Shown piece after piece: positions 9,071 to 16,630 of a stretch of DNA of 62,017 bases. Origin of the DNA: an uncultured delta proteobacterium (lineage in GTDB: Bacteria; Desulfobacterota; Syntrophia; Syntrophales; Smithellaceae); assembly GCA_903907985.1 (NCBI GenBank), contig CAIVQG010000012.1, positions 1-62,017 of the forward strand, given 5' to 3'. Both the position numbers and the translations under genes were made by a program. The first letter of the stretch is position 1. Every line of letters begins with the position of its first letter. The notes beneath the pieces are model-generated. The model ran no database searches. It saw only the letters and a program-made list of their open reading frames with translations, and had not been told where the DNA came from.

Positions 9071-10210
9071 ATGTCAACAAATTCGTTCCCTAAGATCGTC
9101 ATCAGTGGTTCGGGAGTTTGGACTCCATCGAATGTCATTACCAATGAGGAGCTGGTTGCCAGCTATAATGAATATGCGGCAAAGTTCAATTCCGATCATG
9201 CAGCCCAAATAGCAGAAGGAAAAATGGCGGAAAAGCCGTTTTCCAGTGAGCGATTTATAGAGAAATCTTCCGGCATAAAAGCCCGGTATGTTTATGCCAA
9301 GGAAGGTATTCTGGATATAGAGCGCATGCGGCCGAAGTTTCCCGAAAGAAGCGAGGATGAGCTGAGCAATCAGGCGGAAATCGCGGTTTATGCAGCAAAA
9401 GAAGCAATGGCTGCCGCCGGGAAAACCGCCTCCGATATTGATGCCATTATCGTCTCCTGTGCTTATACTCAGCGGGCTTATCCGGCCATTGCCATTGAAG
9501 TTCAGCATGCACTGGGGATTGAGAATGGCTTTGGATTTGACATGCAGGTGGCGTGCTCAGCGGCGACCTTCGGTCTTCACCGGGCATATGACGCTCTTGT
9601 GTCCGGTTCGGCTAAATGTGTTTTAGCCATCAACCCGGAACTGGTTACTCCCCAGGTAAATTATTGCGACCGGGATACACATTTCATTTTTGGCGATGTA
9701 AGCACGGCCATCATCATGGAGCGGCAGGAAACCTGCACTAGCCCGAACAGTTATGAGATTTTGAGCACAAAAGCGCTGACTCGATTTTCCAATAATATAC
9801 GTTCCAATTTCGGGCATATGTCGCGGGCTACTGATGCCGAACCATATGCGTGGGACAAGCTGTTTCATCAGTCCGGGCGGAAGGTATTTGAAGAAGTCAG
9901 TCCGGTCGCCGCCGGTCTGATTAACGACCATCTGGCAAGTCTCGGATTAACGCCTAAAAACGTAAAACGGTTCTGGCTGCATCAGGCAAACATCAATATG
10001 AACAAGATGGTGATAAAACAACTTCTTGGTGAGGACGTTAAGGATGAAGATACCCCGATTATCCTCGACCGGTATGCCAATACGGCATCCGCCGGGTCAA
10101 TCATCGCTTTTCATCTGCACAATAGCGATCTAAAAAAGGATGATATCGGCGTGATCTGTTCCTTTGGAGCAGGGTATTCCGTGGGTAGTTTAGTATTGCG
10201 CAAACGGTAA
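9071..10210 (+). CDS. Beta-ketoacyl-ACP synthase III family protein (FabH-like)
   Basis: A 379-residue thiolase-fold condensing enzyme, expected to join an acyl-CoA primer to malonyl-ACP. The catalytic Cys lies in Q-V-A-C-S-A-A-T-F-G, the His in W-L-H-Q-A-N-I-N and the Asn in Y-A-N-T-A-S-A-G-S, in the correct order for FabH. It is about 50 residues longer than E. coli FabH, with an insert near residues 25-75 seen in a distinct proteobacterial subfamily of long KAS III enzymes. The start ATG 9071 fits the family N-terminus (P-K-I-V-I-S-G-S-G); an upstream in-frame ATG is ignored. A metallophosphoesterase gene follows after 15 bp. No other fatty-acid genes are near, so a special primer or a branched role is possible. 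Confidence 0.88.
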   Translation: MSTNSFPKIVISGSGVWTPSNVITNEELVASYNEYAAKFNSDHAAQIAEGKMAEKPFSSERFIEKSSGIKARYVYAKEGILDIERMRPKFPERSEDELSNQAEIAVYAAKEAMAAAGKTASDIDAIIVSCAYTQRAYPAIAIEVQHALGIENGFGFDMQVACSAATFGLHRAYDALVSGSAKCVLAINPELVTPQVNYCDRDTHFIFGDVSTAIIMERQETCTSPNSYEILSTKALTRFSNNIRSNFGHMSRATDAEPYAWDKLFHQSGRKVFEEVSPVAAGLINDHLASLGLTPKNVKRFWLHQANINMNKMVIKQLLGEDVKDEDTPIILDRYANTASAGSIIAFHLHNSDLKKDDIGVICSFGAGYSVGSLVLRKR

Positions 10211-10225
10211 TAGAGAGACTGCAAT

Positions 10226-10771
10226 ATGCGGATGGCCTTGTTTTCGGACACTCATGGCAACAAAGAGGCGATGAGGGATGCTCTGCTAAGTGAAGGTCCT
10301 TTTAACCGGATGATTCATTTGGGCGATGGCGTTGCAGACGGAATGTCCGTCAGCAACGAAGTGGGTGTAAAATTTTGCGGTGTGCGGGGGAATGAAGATT
10401 TTGCCAGTCAGCATCCGGAAGAAGTAACTTTTTCCGCGGGCAATTGGACAATAACTGCAATCCACGGCCATCAAATGGACATCAATCCTTATCATTCGCA
10501 ATTGCAGTGGCAGCAGCATTTCAACGATATGGTTAAATGGGCGATACGCAAGAGATCACAGTTATTTCTCTACGGACATTCACATTGTGCGGCTTTGCAG
10601 GAAGTCGACGGGGTAGTTATCTGCAACCCGGGAGATCAATATGTGGGTTCTGCCGGCGCACCGACATTTGCGGTAATCAATGCGGAGAATCAGCGTTTGA
10701 CCGTGCAGTTGATGGAAAGATTAGAAAAGGGCAGGTGGACTATAAAGGCCACGATGGAAAAGATTTGTTGA
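10226..10771 (+). CDS. YfcE/MJ0936-type metallophosphoesterase
   Basis: A 181-residue calcineurin-like phosphodiesterase. Metal-binding motifs appear in order: D-T-H-G-N (the usual S-D-x-H-G), H-L-G-D-G, R-G-N-E-D, I-H-G-H and Y-G-H-S-H. The family hydrolyses phosphodiester bonds such as bis-pNPP, with an uncertain natural substrate. It lies 15 bp after the FabH-like gene and is likely co-transcribed with it. The normal G-N-C-D motif reads G-N-E-D here, which keeps the essential Asn. Confidence 0.88.
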   Translation: MRMALFSDTHGNKEAMRDALLSEGPFNRMIHLGDGVADGMSVSNEVGVKFCGVRGNEDFASQHPEEVTFSAGNWTITAIHGHQMDINPYHSQLQWQQHFNDMVKWAIRKRSQLFLYGHSHCAALQEVDGVVICNPGDQYVGSAGAPTFAVINAENQRLTVQLMERLEKGRWTIKATMEKIC

Positions 10772-10871
10772 CAGACAATAGCGTATTTTCTACATTTCCT
10801 TTCCATATAACCGGATTGAGCGGCAAAGTCTCATTGTGAAAAAGCAGGGTCGAATATAAGGAAACATCATC

Positions 10872-11261
10872 ATGACGGAAAACATACATGCCCGTCTGGC
10901 AAAACACTTGGACACACTCCATATTCCCTTTCCAGCGACTGAATCGGGAGTGGAAATAAGGATTCTCCAACGATGGTTTACGGAAGAAGAGGCTGAGATC
11001 GCTTTGGCTATGAAAGGCTATCCGGAAGTTGTTTCCGCAATAGCCCAGAGGCTCGGAAAGGAACCCGAGGCATTGGCCCCCATTCTGGCGGACATGTCTA
11101 AGAAAGGCCTGATCTTCCGCGTTTCCAAGGGTGATACTCGTTTTTACAACATCGTTCCCCTGGCGGAAGGCATGTGGGAGTGGCATTTGAATACTAGCGA
11201 TCAGGAAGTCCTGCATGATCTCAGCGAGTACATGGATTACTTTATGCAAAAGGGATGGTAA
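10872..11261 (+). pseudogene. N-terminal half of a winged-helix/4Fe-4S protein, cut by an in-frame TAA
   Basis: 129 residues predicted to fold as a winged-helix-like domain (about 30-85, E-V-V-S-A-I-A-Q-R-L-G then L-A-D-M-S-K-K-G-L-I). The reading frame continues in the same phase after the TAA at 11259-11261 straight into the Fe-S half at 11319. The intervening codons (R-I-I-P-I-S-Q-S-L-D-N-D) read as normal protein that this family has at that place. Homologues known to me are single proteins of about 350 residues. The start ATG 10872 has a GGAAA-type ribosome site about eight bases upstream. A point nonsense mutation or a base-calling error explains the split best; TAA cannot encode Sec or Pyl. 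Confidence 0.7.
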
Positions 11262-11318
11262 GGGACCCCGACGACACAACACCGGATTATTCCCATTTCC
11301 CAGAGCCTCGACAACGAC

Positions 11319-11936
11319 ATGGAAATAATGCCGTATGAACAGGCCGAACAAATCATCAAAGCCCAGAAGAAAATTTCCGTAGCCCACTGCATATGCCGGA
11401 AAGAACAGCGACTGCTGGGAAAAGGGTGCGATCACCTCTCGGAGGCCTGCATGGCCTTCGGCACCGGAGCATACTTTTATATAGAAAATGGATTGGGCCG
11501 GGAGGTAACGACGGAGGAAGCTCTGAAAATTTTAAAAATCGGAATGGATTCGGGGCTTGTGCTGCAACCGGGAAACGGCCAGAAAGTCTGGAGTATCTGT
11601 ATGTGCTGCGGCTGCTGCTGCGGTTTGCTCAGGGGATTGAAAACGATGGCAAAGCCCGCTTCGGTGGCTCATACGAATTTCTATTCCCAAATTGCGGCCG
11701 ACGAGTGCATCGGTTGCGGACTTTGTGAGGAGCAATGCCCCATGGATGCTATCCGGATGGAGGGAGATACGGCCGTAGTGAACCGTGATCGCTGCATCGG
11801 TTGTGGTGTTTGTGTGGGTACATGTAGTGTCGCTGCCGTCAAACTTATGCAGAAGAGCGAACAGGAGCGTTATATTCCGCCGAAGGATGTGGTCGAAATG
11901 CAGTTGCGAATTGCCGGGGAGAGACGGCGGTCATAA
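11319..11936 (+). pseudogene. C-terminal half: cysteine-rich 4Fe-4S ferredoxin-like protein
   Basis: 205 residues. The first part carries H-C-I-C-R-K-E and the dense cluster C-M-C-C-G-C-C-C-G-L-L near residue 95. The last third is a two-cluster ferredoxin domain (C-I-G-C-G-L-C-x3-C-P and C-I-G-C-G-V-C-V-G-T-C). Such proteins are probably electron carriers in anaerobes; their partner is unknown. The reading frame is continuous with the upstream winged-helix half except for one TAA, and there is no obvious ribosome site for ATG 11319, so independent translation is doubtful. All visible Cys motifs are intact, so the nonsense change is recent or an assembly error. Confidence 0.75.
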
Positions 11937-12010
11937 TATCAAACAGCGTCGTCTAGGTCGCCAGGTTATCTGCCTCGTCATCTCGCTACCATCTTTTCCC
12001 TGATGATTTA

Positions 12011-13363
12011 TTACGTGTGATCGACGTGGGTGAGATTTTCGAAGCTGGTAAATTTTTCCAGAAAAGCAAGCTTCACAGTGCCGGTAGGACCGTTGCGCTG
12101 CTTACCGATAATAATTTCCGCAGTTCCTTTTTCCGGGTTATCGTCTGATTTATTATAAACTTCATCGCGGTAGATAAAGGCAATAACATCGGCATCCTGT
12201 TCGATGGCGCCGGATTCCCGCAAATCGGCCATTTGTGGTCGCCGGTTGGTGCGATCTTCGACTTTACGGTTAAGCTGGGAAAGGGCAATTACCGGCACTT
12301 TCAGTTCTTTGGCCAGCGCTTTTAAAGAACGGCTGATTTCCGATATTTCCTGTTCGCGATTATCGCGAAAACCGCTGGCACGCATCAGCTGAATGTAATC
12401 GACCACAATCAGACCAAGCCCGGCATCTGCTTTCAGACGGCGTGATTTAGCCTTCATTTCCAAAACAGTGATGGCCGGTGTATCATCAATGAAGAGCGGT
12501 GCTTCTGAAAGACGACCGGCGGCAGTGGTCAGTTTCGGCCAGTCGGTTTCACCTAAAAACCCTTTCCGCAAACGTTGTGAATCGACCCTGGCTTCCGAGG
12601 CCAGCAGACGAAACACCAACTGCTCTTTGGACATTTCCAGAGAAAAAACAGCGACAGGAATTTGACCTTCCAGTGCCGCAAACTGCGCTATGTTCAGGGC
12701 AAATGCGGTTTTACCCATGCTGGGACGGCCGGCAATAATGATCAAGTCTGATTTCTGCAGGCCGGAAGTTAAATCGTCAATTTTTTCAAAACCGGTAGGA
12801 ACGCCGGTAATCAACTCTTTACGGGCATAAAGGTCTTCGATGGAACGGAAACTATCTTTAACAATTTCCCGAATCGGATAAAAAGAAGGCCGTACTTTAT
12901 TTTCGGCAATTTCGAAAATGCTATGCTCAGCTCGATCGAGAACCTGGTCAACATCGGTACCTGTTTCGTAGCAACTGGTAATGATTTCCGTGGCCGAACC
13001 GATTAATCCGCGCAGGATCGCTTTCTCTTTGGCAATCTTGGCGTAGTTGGCAACATTGGCCGCAGAAGGAACATTATCTACCAGTGAAGCCAGATAGGCC
13101 GTTCCTCCGATGGAGTCCAGCAAGTTCTTGTCCCGAAGAGCATTGCTTAATGTAATAATATCGACCGGCTCGTTTTTCTCCGAAAGTTCAACCATCACGT
13201 TAAAAATCTTCCGGTGTGCTTCGCTGTAAAAGTCGCCTTTAGACATTACTTCCAGCACGCTGTTGATAGCACTGTTTTCCAGCAGAATGCTGCCGAGAAT
13301 AGATTGTTCGGCTTCGAGGTTTTGTGGCGGAACCTTATATAAAGAAGGATCAAGATCTTTCAT
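12011..13363 (-). CDS. dnaB: Replicative DNA helicase DnaB
   Basis: 450-residue hexameric 5'-3' helicase of the replication fork. The N-terminal DnaB domain (P-P-Q-N-L-E-A-E-Q-S-I-L-G) is followed by the RecA-like ATPase with Walker A G-R-P-S-M-G-K-T-A near residue 211, Walker B L-I-V-V-D-Y-I-Q-L and the arginine-finger region near the end. No intein is present. It starts two bases after the rplI stop, the common rpsF-rpsR-rplI-dnaB neighbourhood. Its last bases converge on the split Fe-S gene. Confidence 0.97.
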   Translation of the reverse strand: MKDLDPSLYKVPPQNLEAEQSILGSILLENSAINSVLEVMSKGDFYSEAHRKIFNVMVELSEKNEPVDIITLSNALRDKNLLDSIGGTAYLASLVDNVPSAANVANYAKIAKEKAILRGLIGSATEIITSCYETGTDVDQVLDRAEHSIFEIAENKVRPSFYPIREIVKDSFRSIEDLYARKELITGVPTGFEKIDDLTSGLQKSDLIIIAGRPSMGKTAFALNIAQFAALEGQIPVAVFSLEMSKEQLVFRLLASEARVDSQRLRKGFLGETDWPKLTTAAGRLSEAPLFIDDTPAITVLEMKAKSRRLKADAGLGLIVVDYIQLMRASGFRDNREQEISEISRSLKALAKELKVPVIALSQLNRKVEDRTNRRPQMADLRESGAIEQDADVIAFIYRDEVYNKSDDNPEKGTAEIIIGKQRNGPTGTVKLAFLEKFTSFENLTHVDHT

Positions 13364-13365
13364 TG

Positions 13366-13809
13366 TTATTCGCCGATAACGTTAAGTTTAATCTCTGCTT
13401 CGATGCCGCTGTGGAGTTTGATCTTTACCTTAAATTCACCGAGTGATTTTATTTGCTCATCATGGACGATCATCTTCTTGTCAATGGTAAAACCTTTTTC
13501 ATGAAGGGCCAGTTCGATATCTTTGGAAGTTACGGAACCGAATATTTTATCCTGATCACCGACTTTACGGGCAATAGTTAAAGTAACTGAAGACAGCTTG
13601 GCGGCCTGCTCCTGAGCTGCTTTTTGTTCTTTCTCTGCTCGTTGCAGAATATTCTTTTTTTCATGCTCAAAAGTTTTAATGTTTTTTTCATTGGCTTCGA
13701 TGGCCAGACCTTTGGGAATCAATAAATTGCGGGCGTATCCATCGTTGACTTTGACTAAATCACCGGCCTTGCCCAGGGAAGGAACGTTTTGTTTTAAGAT
13801 AACCTTCAT
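13366..13809 (-). CDS. rplI: 50S ribosomal protein L9
   Basis: 147 residues with the two-lobed L9 layout. The N-terminal 23S-binding lobe (M-K-V-I-L-K-Q-N-V, then G-x-x-V-x-V-N-D-G-Y-A-R-N-L-L-I-P) is joined by a long charged helix to the C-terminal lobe (about 80-147). A strong AGGAGG precedes the ATG. It is transcribed with DUF2232 upstream and dnaB downstream. Confidence 0.98.
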   Translation of the reverse strand: MKVILKQNVPSLGKAGDLVKVNDGYARNLLIPKGLAIEANEKNIKTFEHEKKNILQRAEKEQKAAQEQAAKLSSVTLTIARKVGDQDKIFGSVTSKDIELALHEKGFTIDKKMIVHDEQIKSLGEFKVKIKLHSGIEAEIKLNVIGE

Positions 13810-13849
13810 GAAAAATCCTCCTTAATTGTAAATGTATAGTAGAGTATTA

Positions 13850-14839
13850 TTAAGTAACAACTTGATTCTTTTGGATAAATCTCCTGAAGTCAACCCAGAT
13901 ATCAAATAATCCGGCAATAGCTATAGGTATCATAAGAAATTGCTGAACGGCAATTAAAAAATAAAAAAGATAGCGAAAAAAAACTGGTACATTTTTATTC
14001 TGAAAAAGAAAACTGAGTATCGCCAGACCCTGCAATAAATAGATAAAGCAGGCCAGAATAAATATGTTCAGGCTTAAAAACCGTATCTGTTCAGCGGGAA
14101 ACATGAGCAAGCCTCCAGAGATGATGAATATCCAGATAAGAAATTCGGGAGCCTTCCAGTGTGATAATCCTTCGAGTCGGGGTAGTGTAATTGTTGCCTT
14201 GCGGAGAGTGTCTCTTCCCATTAAAACATTGATCCAGACAATAATGACAGATCCGATGATTGCCAGTGCAGGAAAAATACTGGTAAAAAAACTGACAAAT
14301 ATCGGTTTGCTTTTTTTCATTAAACTGATTTCTTCCTTATCAAATGGTAATTGAGCATATAAATTTATATTCTGCTCAATGGCCTGGTCAATAAATTGTT
14401 GCACCAGTTTCCAGGGGTTTACCGATAGTTCAAAACCGGAATAAACAAAAAAGGCGCACATTGCCCCGATAATGATTAGGGCGGGATAGACTACTGTTTT
14501 TTCGATGGAATTATTTTTCGAGGCGACTGCGGATATTGTCAAACCCGTAATGCCCATAATTAAAATTACCAGATAAGGTGTGTTTAATTGCAGTAAGTGA
14601 GAAAAGAGGAAAATCAGCAGGAACGGTATCAAAAAAGCGGCGGCTGTTTTAATTTTTCCGGCAACGGTGCTGTAGAACATAGTAATCAGGGGAAGAAAAA
14701 TAAGAAAAATAAAGCCAATAGCGGGAAAAAAAGCGGCGGCTAAAACAAAAAAAGAGAGGATCAATAACATCCTGAGGAAAGGATTGTCGGGAATTAGAAT
14801 GTCAAATGTTTTCAAAGCTAATAACCTGCCTAATACCAA
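13850..14839 (-). CDS. DUF2232 (YybS-like) membrane protein
   Basis: A 329-residue polytopic inner-membrane protein with about eight to nine hydrophobic segments, including a long hydrophobic N-terminal half and a C-terminal block F-x-F-L-I-A-V-Q-Q-F. DUF2232 proteins lie between rpsR and rplI in many deltaproteobacteria and near rplI/dnaB in Firmicutes (YybS). Their function is unknown. The position here matches that conserved gene order. It is separated from rpsR by a terminator, so it should have its own promoter in 14840-15011. Confidence 0.85.
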   Translation of the reverse strand: MVLGRLLALKTFDILIPDNPFLRMLLILSFFVLAAAFFPAIGFIFLIFLPLITMFYSTVAGKIKTAAAFLIPFLLIFLFSHLLQLNTPYLVILIMGITGLTISAVASKNNSIEKTVVYPALIIIGAMCAFFVYSGFELSVNPWKLVQQFIDQAIEQNINLYAQLPFDKEEISLMKKSKPIFVSFFTSIFPALAIIGSVIIVWINVLMGRDTLRKATITLPRLEGLSHWKAPEFLIWIFIISGGLLMFPAEQIRFLSLNIFILACFIYLLQGLAILSFLFQNKNVPVFFRYLFYFLIAVQQFLMIPIAIAGLFDIWVDFRRFIQKNQVVT

Positions 14840-15011
14840 ATTGCCTTTATTTTGGGTTTCCTATATTGGCAGCCGCATATCTTTGCCTTCTGTCCAGCTA
14901 TCCGGATGAATCGCGAAGAGCACAGATAAAATTAACACTATCTTAATTATTGTAAAACAATATCCGGGCGGTGGGTAAGAGCCTCAATACAAACTGGTGT
15001 AACTGTACAGT

Positions 15012-15059
15012 GAAGATAAAAACTTGCCGGCATCTCTGCTGATTTGCAGATGCCGGCAA
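15012..15059 (-). terminator. Rho-independent terminator after rpsF-rpsR
   Basis: On the minus strand TTGCCGGCATCTGC (15046-15059) pairs with its complement at 15024-15039, with a two-base bulge, and is followed by GTTTTTAT. The stem is long and GC-rich and sits 20 bp after the rpsR stop. Confidence 0.85.
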
Positions 15060-15078
15060 TTATTTTATGGGATTATTT

Positions 15079-15348
15079 TTATCTTCCTTCAGCGGCGACA
15101 AAAGGCATAATAGCGATTGTACGGGCTCTTTTGATTGCTGCAGTAAGCTCCCTTTGATGATTGGCGCAATTACCGGTAATTCTGCGCGGCATAATCTTGC
15201 CTCTTTCGGTAACAAAACTATTAAGAATAGCCAGGCTTTTATAGTCAATCTTTATATTGGAATCCGTGCAAAAACGGCAAAACTTTTTCCGGTGAAAAAA
15301 CTTTTTCTGGGGCGGACGAGTTGGTCTGTCTCCATTAGGTATTGCCAT
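15079..15348 (-). CDS. rpsR: 30S ribosomal protein S18
   Basis: 89 residues. The C-terminal S18 block ([20 protein letters not shown]) is intact. The N-terminus carries K-F-C-R-F-C, i.e. the two-Cys, zinc-type (C+) form, although the usual partner residues are only partly visible. It follows rpsF after three bases; no ssb gene lies between them, unlike many Firmicutes and some proteobacteria. Confidence 0.97.
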   Translation of the reverse strand: MAIPNGDRPTRPPQKKFFHRKKFCRFCTDSNIKIDYKSLAILNSFVTERGKIMPRRITGNCANHQRELTAAIKRARTIAIMPFVAAEGR

Positions 15349-15351
15349 TGT

Positions 15352-15840
15352 TTATTCTCCCCTCGTAGGTTGTTCTTCTTTGTTATAAATTTTTCTGGGT
15401 GCAGGCCGGCGGGGCGTTGTTTCGCCGGTAGTGTTGTCGCCTTGCTGAGCAGGATTATTATCTGCTGATGCTGAAGAGTTAGGTTCAATGCGGATTTGTG
15501 TCCGTTTGATTTCTACTACGGCAGTTTCCTGCTCCATCCCTTCAAGAGTAACAGCACCTTCTTTTTTCACGGTCATGAATTTCAAAATTCGATCGTCGAT
15601 TTTGAAACTTCTTTCAATTTCCGCGACTATGGGGCCATCGCCGGCAAAGTCGATCAGAAAATAGAAACCGTCTTTTTGTTTGTTGATTTCATAAGCCAGG
15701 CGTCTCTTGCCCCACTTATCGACTTTCGCTATAACGCCTTTGCGATCAGTGATAATGGCCTGACTTCGTTCGATAATGGCAGTGAGGTCATCGTCCGCCA
15801 AATCAGATTTGACAATAGCTACAACTTCGTATCTTTTCAA
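15352..15840 (-). CDS. rpsF: 30S ribosomal protein S6
   Basis: 162 residues. The S6 ferredoxin-like core spans about residues 1-100 (R-Y-E-V-V-A-I-V, W-G-K-R-R-L-A-Y-E-I-N-K and D-D-R-I-L-K-F-M). The remaining 60 residues form a low-complexity Ser/Asn/Thr/Pro tail ending in basic residues, longer than the E. coli tail. Such tails are common in deltaproteobacteria and, in E. coli, receive glutamate additions by RimK. It is the first gene of the rpsF-rpsR transcript. Confidence 0.97.
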   Translation of the reverse strand: MKRYEVVAIVKSDLADDDLTAIIERSQAIITDRKGVIAKVDKWGKRRLAYEINKQKDGFYFLIDFAGDGPIVAEIERSFKIDDRILKFMTVKKEGAVTLEGMEQETAVVEIKRTQIRIEPNSSASADNNPAQQGDNTTGETTPRRPAPRKIYNKEEQPTRGE

Positions 15841-15976
15841 AATTTTCTCCTTTCGGCTCTTAAGCCCATAGTCCTGCTACAGGCAAGGAGTCTTTAAAAA
15901 ATTAACAGGTTTGCCTTCTATATCAGACCAGGCCAGAAATCAAGATTTATTATTAAGAGATGAAAAAAATGTAAAA

Positions 15977-16360
15977 CTAAGCCCAAACATCGAGGAGTCT
16001 GCCCTTGTCCGCAGATGGCGAAAAGATGGCCGGTGCGATTTTTTCCGTTCTGTTATCCGTTTGATTTGTTTTCTGATCTTGTGAATATGCCTCAGCTTCC
16101 GCAAATTTTGTGGCTGAAGTTAATGGGGTTGATGCGTCAGATGACTGTCGGCGGGTAGAATAAGTCCTTCTGTCCATACCTGTACGTTCATCAGGTACGG
16201 CAGCATTAACCTCCGAACGCTCATAAACATCGATAATACTTTCGTTCAAATGTGTTTTAAATGACGTTCCCAGGCCACCGGAATTATTCTCTGATCCCCG
16301 CGAGGTGTCAGTCTTTGACCCGGTACCGTATTGAATAGGCAAAGAGGATTGGCTTTTCAT
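15977..16360 (-). CDS. Hypothetical, probably disordered protein
   Basis: 127 residues rich in Ser, Thr, Glu, Arg and Asn, without hydrophobic segments, predicted largely disordered. The only cohesive features are D-V-Y-E-R-S-E-V-N near residue 42 and the short C-terminal block G-R-L-L-D-V-W-A. I do not recognise the family. The ATG has an AGAG-type ribosome site (AAGAGAAG) a few bases upstream. It lies 137 bp upstream of rpsF on the same strand and is probably a separate transcript. Confidence 0.5.
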   Translation of the reverse strand: MKSQSSLPIQYGTGSKTDTSRGSENNSGGLGTSFKTHLNESIIDVYERSEVNAAVPDERTGMDRRTYSTRRQSSDASTPLTSATKFAEAEAYSQDQKTNQTDNRTEKIAPAIFSPSADKGRLLDVWA

Positions 16361-16630
16361 AACTTCTCTTTTGAAATAGTTATAAGTAGCGTTAAGATAA
16401 CTGAAGTCTAGTTTAAATTACACAATTTATCTTAAAAGTGTCAATAAATATTTCTACCAATTATTTATTAATTACCGGTCTCCAAAAAAGTTTGCCCCGG
16501 AGGACTTTCGGCTTATATAGATGGGAATAATGTATAAAATGCCAGTATTGGATATTTCGCCGGGAAATTATTTAATTGAACTCAAGCGAATTCCCCGGAT
16601 ACATAGGGTAATTTTTAGCTCAGCCCGTTT

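Noticed and set aside
11259-11261. Considered recoding of the TAA in the Fe-S gene as selenocysteine or pyrrolysine
   Set aside because: Selenocysteine uses UGA and pyrrolysine UAG; TAA fits neither, and no conserved Cys or Lys is expected at that place.
15067-15468. Long open frames opposite rpsR and rpsF
   Set aside because: They are antisense to strongly conserved ribosomal protein genes and contain no independent signals.
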